Source: Acidobacteriaceae bacterium
GTDB taxonomy: Bacteria > Acidobacteriota > Terriglobia > Terriglobales > Acidobacteriaceae
DNA: 5,533 nucleotides
Assembly: GCA_030039895.1 (NCBI GenBank)
Contig: JASHUR010000078.1
Coordinates: 1 to 5,533 of the forward strand
Direction: 5' to 3'
In this document: positions 1 to 5,533 of the stretch, piece after piece
How the letters are laid out: each line of letters starts with the position of its first letter
How positions within the stretch are numbered: the stretch's first letter is position 1
Notes under the pieces: model-generated
The model's database searches: none
What the model saw: the letters and a program-made list of their open reading frames with translations, nothing else
Told to the model about the DNA's origin: nothing
Made by a program: the position numbers and the translations under genes

Positions 1-798
1 ATCCAGTGGATGCTGAACAATGCGTGGCCGTCGATGATCTGGCATTTGTACGACTATTACCTTGATCCGGACGCGGGCTACTACGCGGTGAAGAAGGCCT
101 GCGAGCCGCTGCACATCCAGTATTCGTACAAGAGGCAGTCGATCCTGGTGGTGAACAGCACATATCGGCGGGCGAACGGGTTGCACGCCAGTATTGATGT
201 GCACGGCATCAAGTGGAACGAGCTGTACAGTGCAACGACCGTGGTGAACGCCCCCGCGGACAGCTCGCAGCAGGTGTTCTCCCTGCCTGACAAACTCTTT
301 AACGGCATGGAGCGGATTTTCCTGATCGATCTGAAGCTGACGGATGCGGCGGGTCATGTCGTGAGCCGGAACTTCTACTGGGTGCCCTACACGCTGACCA
401 CGTTTGACTGGCCGGACACGACCTACACGCATACGCCGGCGGAGCGGTATCCGGACATGACTGCGCTTGCGCATTTGCCGCCGGCCAGCGTGACAGCGCA
501 CGCCGAGATTGCCAACACGGCAAACGGACGGGAGATCAGGCTGCATCTTGAGAACAACTCGGATATGCTGGCCTTTCAGGTCCGCTTCGTGGTCCGGACA
601 CCATCGGGAGGGCTGATTGCGCCTGTGATGTGGTCGGATGACTGGATCGAGCTGACGCCTGGAGAGTCACGAACGCTGACCGCGATGCTGCCGCAGGATG
701 CACCGAACGATGCGGTGGTGAAGCTGAGCGGCTGGAACATTGCGCCGGCTACGCTGACACCGGTTCCGGCAACGGGCGGCGGGGCGGCGCAGCAGTGA
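1..798 (+). CDS. GH2 exo-beta-glucosaminidase (CsxA)-like glycosidase, C-terminal part (5' end outside window)
   Basis: The reading frame is open from base 1 (I-Q-W-M...) and ends at TGA 796-798, giving 265 residues; the ATG at base 10 is internal, not the start. Residues 1-20 (IQWMLNNAWPSMIWHLYDYY) match the end of the catalytic TIM barrel in GH2 exo-beta-D-glucosaminidases of the CsxA type, where an 'LNNxWP...W.LYDYY' segment is typical. 'KKACEPLHIQYSY' (31-43) then leads into a beta-sandwich domain (about 44-127). A last Ig-like domain follows (about 160-252) with 'WSDDWIELTPGESRTLTA' and 'SGWN', both characteristic of the C-terminal domain of this branch. The protein ends about 14 residues after SGWN in a Gly/Ala/Gln tail, so there is no added C-terminal carbohydrate-binding module. 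Family members cleave terminal beta-linked glucosamine from chitosan oligomers; related GH2 enzymes act on mannosyl glycans, so substrate is uncertain. The catalytic Asp/Glu and any signal peptide lie upstream of the window. Confidence 0.88.
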   Translation: MQWMLNNAWPSMIWHLYDYYLDPDAGYYAVKKACEPLHIQYSYKRQSILVVNSTYRRANGLHASIDVHGIKWNELYSATTVVNAPADSSQQVFSLPDKLFNGMERIFLIDLKLTDAAGHVVSRNFYWVPYTLTTFDWPDTTYTHTPAERYPDMTALAHLPPASVTAHAEIANTANGREIRLHLENNSDMLAFQVRFVVRTPSGGLIAPVMWSDDWIELTPGESRTLTAMLPQDAPNDAVVKLSGWNIAPATLTPVPATGGGAAQQ

Positions 799-833
799 GG
801 ACGGCAAGGACATAGCGAAGAGACCGCAGCGAG

Positions 834-2210
834 ATGCCAGAGACCTCTCAACAGGGTTCAGAAATCCGGCTAATCAAGGTCCTGACGCTCTGGGACCTGA
901 TCTTCTACGGAATGGTGCTGATCCAGCCGACGGCGCCGATTCCGCTGTTCGGCGTGGCCCAGAAGCTGTCCGACGGACATACGGTCACGACGATTCTGGT
1001 GGCCATGTTCGCCATGATGATCACGGCGGTGAGCTATGGCCGCATGGCGGCGGTGTATCCGGCGGCGGGTTCGGCCTACACGTATGTAGGCCGGACGATC
1101 AATCCACACCTGGGATTTTTGATCGGCTGGGCGATGCTGCTGGACTACATCCTGCAGCCGCTGATTAATGTGGTGTGGATCTCGGTGGCGCTGCACAGCC
1201 GGTATATCTCGGAGATTCCGTTTCCGATTATCGCGCTGGGCGTGACGATCTTCATCACGGCGCTGAACCTGATCGGCATTCGATCGTCGGCACGCGCAAA
1301 CAAGCTGCTGCTGTTCGCGATGTGTATTGTGATCGCGGTGTTCTTTGTGCTGGGAGTGCATTTCCTGTTCCATCGCGGGAGGTGGTCGGCGCTGTTCTCG
1401 GTCGCGCCGTTCTATGATGCGGCGACGTTCAACGTACGGCGCATCTGGGGGGCGACGTCGTTTGCAGCACTGACGTACATCGGGTTCGACGGCATTACGA
1501 CGTTGTCAGAGGACGTGGAGAATCCGCGGCGCAATGTGCTGCTGGCCACGGTGCTGGTGTGCTTTCTTACCGGGCTGCTGAGCGGCGCGGAGGTGTATCT
1601 GGGCCAGCGGATCTGGCCGAACTGGCACACGTTCCCGAACCTGGAGACGGCGTTCATGGACATATGCCACAGAGTGGGCGGCCCGATATTGTTTGAGGCG
1701 ATGGGGGTCATCCTGATTCTGGCGGCGCTGGGCAGCGCGCTGACGGGCGGGCTGGGCGCGGCGCGGTTGCTGTTCGGCATGGGGCGCGACGGGGTCCTGC
1801 CGCGCGGGTTTTTCGCGCACCTGCACTCTGAGACGAACACGCCGACGTACAACATCCTGCTGATCGGCGCGGTTGCGTGGGTGGGCGCGGTAGGGCTGAA
1901 CTATGTGGGCAGCGCATACGAGCATGCCGGCGAGCTGCTGAACTTCGGCGCGTTTTTGGCGTTTATGGGGGTGAATCTTTCCTCATTCTGGCACTTTGCC
2001 CTGCTGCGCAAGGCAGGCAGGCGGAGGGTGATGGCTGATATTGTGCTGCCGCTTACCGGCTTCGTGTTCTGCGCATCCATCTGGTGGAACCTGAATATTC
2101 TGGCGAAGACGGTGGGAGGAATCTGGTTTGTGATCGGGCTAGTGTGGCTGGCGACGACGACGAAGGGATTCCGCAAGGCGCCGAAGATGATTGACTTCAG
2201 CGAATCCTGA
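834..2210 (+). CDS. APC-superfamily amino acid/polyamine permease, PuuP-like
   Basis: This is a 458-residue polytopic inner-membrane protein, the usual length for a 12-helix APC transporter. As I recall the E. coli putrescine importer PuuP, the two align over nearly the whole length: 'LTLWDLIFYGMVLIQPTAP' in helix 1, 'SDGH' (46-49), 'SYGRM' (67-71), 'AGSAYTYV' (78-85), 'INPHLGFLIGWAMLLDYI' (89-106), 'GFDGITTLSED' (217-227), 'RLLFGMGRDGVLP' (311-323) and 'LLNFGAFLAFMGVNLSSFWHF' region (368-388). The family drives proton- or sodium-coupled uptake of amino acids or amines; the substrate here cannot be read from sequence. The 'ENPRRN' loop (229-234) is the common APC form and differs from that of PuuP. 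An in-frame TAG at 813-815 with no start codon before 834 fixes the start. The ribosome site is weak (GAAGAG at 817-822). The gene follows the upstream GH2 gene by 35 bp and is probably co-transcribed with it. Family certain, specificity not. Confidence 0.9.
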   Translation: MPETSQQGSEIRLIKVLTLWDLIFYGMVLIQPTAPIPLFGVAQKLSDGHTVTTILVAMFAMMITAVSYGRMAAVYPAAGSAYTYVGRTINPHLGFLIGWAMLLDYILQPLINVVWISVALHSRYISEIPFPIIALGVTIFITALNLIGIRSSARANKLLLFAMCIVIAVFFVLGVHFLFHRGRWSALFSVAPFYDAATFNVRRIWGATSFAALTYIGFDGITTLSEDVENPRRNVLLATVLVCFLTGLLSGAEVYLGQRIWPNWHTFPNLETAFMDICHRVGGPILFEAMGVILILAALGSALTGGLGAARLLFGMGRDGVLPRGFFAHLHSETNTPTYNILLIGAVAWVGAVGLNYVGSAYEHAGELLNFGAFLAFMGVNLSSFWHFALLRKAGRRRVMADIVLPLTGFVFCASIWWNLNILAKTVGGIWFVIGLVWLATTTKGFRKAPKMIDFSES

Positions 2211-2244
2211 GCCGGATCTGTCTTATATCAATTCCAGGCGCCAT

Positions 2245-3507
2245 TTATAGGAACAAGGGCAGCAGGCCCACGAGCGCCAGCGCTGCAAGCAGCGCCAGGC
2301 CCTGAATACCGGTGCGACGGTCTCCGATGCTGAAGGCATAGATGCCTTTAATGAGGTTATTGCTGGCGGCGGCGATGGCGATTGCGCCTCCGGCGACGGC
2401 AATAGGCGTGGCTGCAGCGGAGGACGCAGCGAGGCTGAGGATGAAGGGATCCACGTCGGTAACGCCCATGACTCCGGCGAGCGCGAAGAGTCCGGACTTG
2501 CCGAGATAAATGAGCGCGTAATGCGTGATGAAGAGCATGGCCACGAAGAGCGCGGCGAAAAGGAAGGCTGCACTCAACTCCAGTGGATTTTTAGGCTCCA
2601 GTGCGGGCTGGACGCCGGCGCCGTTGTGCTCGGGCAGGCGCGTCCAGAGCAAACCGCCGAGGATGGCGACGGCGGCGAGGATGAGGAACGCGAGTCCGAG
2701 GCGGTGCAGCAGCGGGTGGTTGAAGATAGCGAGCAGCGCGAGCAGGCGGAGATACATGACTCCAGAGGCGACCAGCATGCAGCCGGAGTAGAGATGGGGG
2801 CGGTCCTGTTCACGGCCGCGGCGGGCGAGCACGACGGTGGCGAGTGTTGAGGAGTAAGCTCCGCCAAGTATGGCGGCGAGCAGGATGCCACCGCGGCCCT
2901 TGGTCAGGACTTGCAGAAGATAGCTGCCGTAGGAGATGGCGCTGACGGCGACGACCACGAGCCAGGTTTTGAAGGGATTGAAGGCCATCGGGCCGAAGGT
3001 CCGGTTGGGCACAACGGGAAGGATGACGGCGGTGAGCAGCAGGAACTTGGTGATGGTCAGGATTTCCTGGCCGGGGACGCGTTTGGCCATGCTTTCAAGA
3101 GCTGTTTTGAGCTCGAGCAGCGCGAGACCGAGCACGGTGAGCGTGGTGGCGACCCAGTACTGCTCGCGCCAGACGAGCGCTCCGATGACGTAGATGAGCA
3201 GGGCAGAGAGCTCGGTGGTCATGCCGGCGGGCAATGAGCCTTCAAGCTTGTGGCGGTAGGACTGCCAAAGGAAGACGCCAACGACGGCGAGGCCGATGCC
3301 GGGCAGAACGAGATTGCCGCCGGAGACCAGGCAGAGCGCGTATCCGAGGAGGCCGAGCAGCGGAAAGCTGCGGACGCCGCCGAAGCGGTAGGGTTCGTTG
3401 GGGGCCTTCTGCTCCTCGCGCTGGAGGCCGACCAAAAAAGAAAGGAAGAGTACGAGGACGATCTGCGCGCCCTGCTTCGGGATGTACTGGATAAGGGTGT
3501 TGCCCAT
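2245..3507 (-). CDS. MgtC/SapB-DUF4010 family integral membrane protein
   Basis: This is a 420-residue, very hydrophobic protein with roughly 12 membrane segments. Residues about 15-135 are an MgtC/SapB-like domain: 'LVGLQREEQ' (25-33) corresponds to the family's G-L-x-R-E motif, followed by 'GVRSFPLLGLLGYAL' (44-58) and 'MTTELSALLIYVIGAL' (96-111). Residues about 180-395 match DUF4010: 'GGAYSSTLATVVLARR' (215-230), 'NPLELSAAFLFAALF' (307-321), 'GVTDVDPFILSLA' (348-360) and 'ASNNLIKGIYAFSIGDRR' (381-398). Both halves and the family's usual length of about 420 residues are present, so the gene looks intact. MgtC itself is linked to survival in low magnesium and acid stress; the two-domain family has no settled biochemical role, and transport is only a guess. 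An in-frame TAG lies nine codons upstream of ATG 3507 with no ATG, GTG or TTG between, fixing the start. The ribosome site is weak. The gene converges on the permease gene and diverges from the next gene. Confidence 0.9.
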   Translation of the reverse strand: MGNTLIQYIPKQGAQIVLVLFLSFLVGLQREEQKAPNEPYRFGGVRSFPLLGLLGYALCLVSGGNLVLPGIGLAVVGVFLWQSYRHKLEGSLPAGMTTELSALLIYVIGALVWREQYWVATTLTVLGLALLELKTALESMAKRVPGQEILTITKFLLLTAVILPVVPNRTFGPMAFNPFKTWLVVVAVSAISYGSYLLQVLTKGRGGILLAAILGGAYSSTLATVVLARRGREQDRPHLYSGCMLVASGVMYLRLLALLAIFNHPLLHRLGLAFLILAAVAILGGLLWTRLPEHNGAGVQPALEPKNPLELSAAFLFAALFVAMLFITHYALIYLGKSGLFALAGVMGVTDVDPFILSLAASSAAATPIAVAGGAIAIAAASNNLIKGIYAFSIGDRRTGIQGLALLAALALVGLLPLFL

Positions 3508-3652
3508 CGTGCTCAGGTACTGCTGGCGATTCTATCGCGTCTTTGAGGTTAAGGCCGAGGGAAGAATTCTTTATTAGCAGCTGTTCAGGGACTTCCCGCA
3601 CGGAGCTGCGATTGCGTACGATGCAAGCACAGCGCAGCTGCGGGAGGAGCAC
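3508..3652. promoter_or_regulatory. Shared 145-bp upstream region between two divergent genes
   Basis: This gap separates the start codons of the minus-strand DUF4010 gene and the plus-strand small membrane protein gene, so promoters for both are expected here. It is noticeably AT-richer around 3561-3577 (GAAGAATTCTTTATTAG) than its surroundings. It contains a 10-bp perfect palindrome, AAGAATTCTT, at 3562-3571 and two CAGCTG palindromes at 3578-3583 and 3635-3640. A TAGAAT box read on the minus strand (3534 down to 3529) resembles a -10 element 21 bp before the DUF4010 start codon, but no -35 box lies at normal spacing. I therefore assign no specific promoter; the regulatory role is inferred from the divergent layout. 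Confidence 0.5.
3594..3645 (+). promoter_or_regulatory. Imperfect inverted repeat that could pair over a Shine-Dalgarno site
   Basis: The left arm TCCCGCA (3594-3600) plus GCTGCG (3605-3610) is complementary to CGCAGC (3633-3638) plus TGCGGGA (3639-3645), with an unpaired CGGA (3601-3604) bulging from the left arm and a 22-base loop. The right arm includes the first part of the strong ribosome site GGGAGGAG (3642-3649) of the gene starting at 3653. If transcription starts upstream of 3594, the folded RNA could partly hide that site. The pairing is visible in the sequence; a regulatory role is only inferred, and chance pairing in GC-rich DNA is possible. Confidence 0.3.
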
Positions 3653-4024
3653 ATGGCCGGGGATGACCTGAAGGAAGATGCGCAAGAGGAACGGCGAGCC
3701 GACGCACGCGTTCCTCTGCCCGCGGGATATCGCCAGGGAATCATTACGGCGATTACGGTGCTGCTGGGCTTCTCTCTGGTGTTTCTGCGCTACTGGGGCT
3801 TTGAGCTGCCGGGGACGTGGACGCTTTCAGCGGAGCTTGCCGCGGGTCTTGCCGTGGTGTCCGTCCTGCTGCAGATGTTTGCCCTATGGAGGGCCCTGCA
3901 GGTCAAGGATGATGATGAAAGCGAGTATAAGGTCACGCTGCGCTGGTTTCTATCGTCCGTGCTGCTGCTGCTTGCGAGCCTGGCTGTGTCCGGGCTGTCG
4001 TATTTCCACATGACAAAGTTTTAG
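3653..4024 (+). CDS. Small three-helix membrane protein of unknown function
   Basis: I do not recognise a named family for this 123-residue protein. The N-terminal 28 residues are polar and highly charged (MAGDDLKEDAQEERRADAR). Three hydrophobic segments follow at about 29-49 (GIITAITVLLGFSLVFLRYW), 59-79 and 97-117. An acidic loop, 'KDDDESEY' (85-92), sits between helices 2 and 3, and the tail is short. There is no signal peptide, catalytic motif or metal-binding cluster. The start is well supported: the ribosome site GGGAGGAG (3642-3649) lies just before ATG 3653. The hydrophobic pattern and frame-consistent ending at TAG 4022-4024 favour a real gene over the overlapping frames. It is divergent from the DUF4010 gene and lies 161 bp before the beta-mannosidase-like gene, so it probably has its own promoter. 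It could be an accessory subunit or a stand-alone small membrane protein; the sequence does not say. Confidence 0.72.
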   Translation: MAGDDLKEDAQEERRADARVPLPAGYRQGIITAITVLLGFSLVFLRYWGFELPGTWTLSAELAAGLAVVSVLLQMFALWRALQVKDDDESEYKVTLRWFLSSVLLLLASLAVSGLSYFHMTKF

Positions 4025-4185
4025 GGCTGTCCGTCCATGCAGACGCAACTGCTGCTGTTGAATTGCGCCATGGGTCGGCTCCTGTGCTGCCGGCAAATGG
4101 TGATTCTTGCAATGCCGAGCGGGCAAGGCACGACGAGGGTTCGGATTGTGTTTCAATGGGCGTGGTCATTGGAAGGAGTTGAACC
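4025..4185. other. 161-bp intergenic region before the beta-mannosidase-like gene
   Basis: This stretch separates the stop of the small membrane protein gene from the start of the GH2 gene. It shows an 8-bp palindrome TGCCGGCA (4088-4095) and a short inverted repeat CTTGC (4106-4110)/GCAAG (4123-4127) with a nested TGCC/GGCA pair (4113-4116 and 4122-4125). Neither is followed by a T-run, so neither qualifies as an intrinsic terminator. No -35/-10 pair with good spacing is visible, but the gap is long enough for a promoter of the GH2 gene. Its short open frames show no protein-like features. Confidence 0.5.
4173..4178 (+). promoter_or_regulatory. Ribosome binding site of the beta-mannosidase-like gene
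   Basis: AAGGAG lies 7 bases before ATG 4186. It decides the start together with an in-frame TGA at 4180-4182, which rules out any earlier start in this frame. The next in-frame ATG (codon 18) would remove the twin arginines of the export signal, so 4186 is preferred. Confidence 0.8.
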
Positions 4186-5533
4186 ATGTCGAAAGATGAG
4201 TATCCGATCATATTGCCCCGCCTGACGCGGCGCGAAATGCTGCAGGGAACGGCGGGGCTTGGAATTGCATTGATGCTGGACAAGTCCGGCTTTGCCATGA
4301 CTGCCGGAGGGGCCGGCCCGGTTTCGCTGGATTTAGGCGGAAATATGTGGACGATGCGCCAGGAGGGCAAGGGCGGCACGGTCCCGGCGCTGATTCCCGG
4401 CAGCACGTACACGAATCTGCTCGCGGCCAAGGCGATTCCCGATCCGTTCTATGGCGAGAACAACGGCAAGGTGCAGTGGGTCGCGGACAAGACATGGTAC
4501 TTTGAGCGCGACTTCCAGGTACCGGACGACCTGCATGACAAGCGGCATGTGGAGCTGGTGTGCCATGGACTCGACACGCTGGCCACGGTTGAGCTGAATG
4601 GGCACAGCCTGGGCAACACGAACAACATGTTCCGGGAGTGGAGCTTCGACATTAAGCCTCAGCTGCGGAGGGGAACGAATCATCTGCGGATCCGGTTTGA
4701 TCCGCTCAATGCGTATGTGAAGCAGCAGCGGGAGGCTTACAAGCAGAAGTACGGGATTGATCTGCCGAACGAACGGTCGTGGGTCCGCAAAGGCCCTTAT
4801 ATGTGGGGATGGGACTGGTGCCGTCCGATTTTGACACAGGGAATATGGAAGAAGATTGAGGTTCTCGGCTACGATGCGCGGATTGCGGAGATTGGGGTGT
4901 TGCAGAGCCATCAACCGGATGGAAGCGTGCAGCTGGAGATTCATTCGACGCTGGATGGGCGGACTTCCGGAGATCATTTAGAGGCGCAGGTTTCGCTGGG
5001 CGGCGAGGTGGTTGCGACGGCGAAGGGTGCGGCAACGGCAGGTGAGACGGTTCTGCGTGCGGCCGTGCAGAAGCCGGAGTTGTGGTGGCCGAACGGGCTG
5101 GGTAATCAGCCTCTTTATGCTGTGACCGTGCGGTTGATGGATGCAGGCGGAAAGACTTTGGATACGGCGACGCGCCGCATCGGGCTGCGAACGATTGAGG
5201 TGGTGCCGCCGAGCGGGGACAAGGCCCTGCACGTACGGGTAAATGGCGTGCCGGTGTTCGCGAAGGGCGCGGACTGGATTCCTGCAGATAACATGCCGAC
5301 GCGGGTGACGCCGGAGATTTTGCGCTGGTACATGGAGAAGGCGGCAGAGTGCAACTTCAACTTCATGAGGCTGTGGGGTGGAGGGTATTACGAGGAGGAC
5401 GTGTTATTCGATTTGTGCGATGAGCTGGGGATCATGCTGCAGTTCGAGTTCAAGTTTGCGAATGCGAGTTATCCGGTTCAGGACGCAGAGTGGATGGACA
5501 ACCTTCGCGGGGAGATCGAGCAGCAGACGCGGA
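4186..5533 (+). CDS. Tat-exported GH2 beta-mannosidase-like glycosidase, N-terminal part (3' end outside window)
   Basis: The frame is open from ATG 4186 to the window end: 449 codons, about half of a typical 850-900-residue beta-mannosidase. Residues 13-41 look like a twin-arginine signal: 'LTRREMLQ', a hydrophobic GTAGLGIALML stretch and a possible cleavage site after 'FAMTA'. Next comes the sugar-binding-like beta-sandwich (about 46-228) with 'HGLDTLATVELNGH' (127-140), 'NMFREWSFDI' (147-156) and 'GWDWCRPILTQGIW' (208-221). A GH2 immunoglobulin-like domain follows (about 230-338) with 'WWPNGLGNQPLY' (300-311) and 'RRIGLRTIE' (330-338). The TIM barrel then starts: 'NGVPVFAKGADWIPADNM' (353-370), 'FNFMRLWGGGYYEED' (391-405), 'LCDELGIM' (410-417) and 'FANASYP' (424-430). 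These are beta-mannosidase hallmarks. The acid/base Glu (in an N-E motif) and the nucleophile Glu are expected beyond the window, so activity cannot be judged. Family members release terminal beta-mannose. Residues 418-423 (LQFEFK) and C212-R213 depart from the usual family sequence. Export to the periplasm or cell surface is inferred. Confidence 0.92.
   Translation, partial: MSKDEYPIILPRLTRREMLQGTAGLGIALMLDKSGFAMTAGGAGPVSLDLGGNMWTMRQEGKGGTVPALIPGSTYTNLLAAKAIPDPFYGENNGKVQWVADKTWYFERDFQVPDDLHDKRHVELVCHGLDTLATVELNGHSLGNTNNMFREWSFDIKPQLRRGTNHLRIRFDPLNAYVKQQREAYKQKYGIDLPNERSWVRKGPYMWGWDWCRPILTQGIWKKIEVLGYDARIAEIGVLQSHQPDGSVQLEIHSTLDGRTSGDHLEAQVSLGGEVVATAKGAATAGETVLRAAVQKPELWWPNGLGNQPLYAVTVRLMDAGGKTLDTATRRIGLRTIEVVPPSGDKALHVRVNGVPVFAKGADWIPADNMPTRVTPEILRWYMEKAAECNFNFMRLWGGGYYEEDVLFDLCDELGIMLQFEFKFANASYPVQDAEWMDNLRGEIEQQTR

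Noticed and set aside
870..1373. A 167-codon minus-strand open frame within the permease gene, plus similar ones at 1412-1855 and 1506-1925.
   Set aside because: The products are rich in His, Arg, Gln and Asp with no recognisable fold, and the plus strand there encodes a full-length APC permease.
3529..3534. TAGAAT on the minus strand as a -10 box for the DUF4010 gene.
   Set aside because: No acceptable -35 hexamer lies 16-18 bases upstream, so it is not listed as a promoter.
2521..3546. Several plus-strand open frames (for example 2521-2850, 2911-3237, 3250-3546) and minus-strand frames at 2223-2573 and 2574-2891.
   Set aside because: All overlap the DUF4010 gene in other frames; their products are low-complexity and charged, without membrane segments or motifs.
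3678..4013. A 111-codon plus-strand frame overlapping the small membrane protein gene.
   Set aside because: It lacks the strong ribosome site that serves ATG 3653. Its product is full of Cys, Arg and Pro, while the chosen frame gives three clean hydrophobic segments.
4088..4127. Palindrome and short inverted repeats as a terminator for the small membrane protein gene.
   Set aside because: The stems are only 4-5 bp and no T-run follows.
4037..4225. A 62-codon plus-strand open frame in the gap before the beta-mannosidase-like gene.
   Set aside because: It has no ribosome site, no recognisable features, and runs into the start of the GH2 gene.
4333..4977. A 214-codon minus-strand open frame, along with others at 3933-4430, 4706-5035 and 5115-5366.
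   Set aside because: They lie opposite the beta-mannosidase-like gene, whose plus-strand frame has continuous family motifs and a good ribosome site. The minus-strand products are rich in Arg/Pro/Ser with no domain, as expected of GC-rich shadows.
1..5533. Insertion sequences, CRISPR arrays, tRNA/rRNA genes, phage or toxin-antitoxin genes, or defence systems.
   Set aside because: I saw no transposase motif, regularly spaced repeat, RNA gene signature or defence-type domain in any frame.

Overview
The window is high-GC bacterial DNA with compact gene spacing. It holds five protein-coding genes, two of them cut by the window edges. Content and style fit a soil-type carbohydrate degrader. An Acidobacteriota (Terriglobia-type) genome is my best guess, from gene content and protein character only; no marker gene in the window settles it.

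Layout. (1) 1-798, plus: the C-terminal end of a glycoside hydrolase family 2 (GH2) enzyme of the exo-beta-glucosaminidase/CsxA-like branch: the end of the catalytic barrel, then immunoglobulin-like beta-sandwich domains. (2) 834-2210, plus: a PuuP-like APC-superfamily amino acid/polyamine permease, 35 bp behind the GH2 gene and probably co-transcribed with it. (3) 2245-3507, minus: an MgtC/SapB-DUF4010 integral membrane protein, convergent with the permease and separated from it by only 34 bp. (4) 3653-4024, plus: a small three-helix membrane protein of unknown function, divergent from the DUF4010 gene across a 145-bp shared upstream region. (5) 4186-5533, plus: the N-terminal 449 residues of a Tat-exported GH2 beta-mannosidase-like enzyme. 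It is open at the window end and stops just before the expected acid/base Glu.

How the genes may work together. Two GH2 enzymes of different subfamilies lie within about 3.4 kb on the same strand. A CsxA-like enzyme would remove beta-linked glucosamine, or a related residue, from chain ends. A beta-mannosidase would remove terminal beta-mannose. Together they suggest breakdown of mannose- and amino-sugar-containing glycans, with the beta-mannosidase acting outside the cytoplasmic membrane. The permease could take up amino acids or amines released at the same time. That link is inference from position only. The DUF4010 gene and the small membrane protein interrupt the carbohydrate theme and may be an unrelated insertion.

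I found no RNA gene, insertion sequence, CRISPR array, attachment site or convincing intrinsic terminator. No stretch longer than about 165 bases lacks a gene. I do not see a clearly new multi-gene system. The most interesting points are the unusual active-site motifs in the beta-mannosidase-like protein, the unexplained small membrane protein with a possible hairpin over its ribosome binding site, and the mixed gene content between the two GH2 genes.
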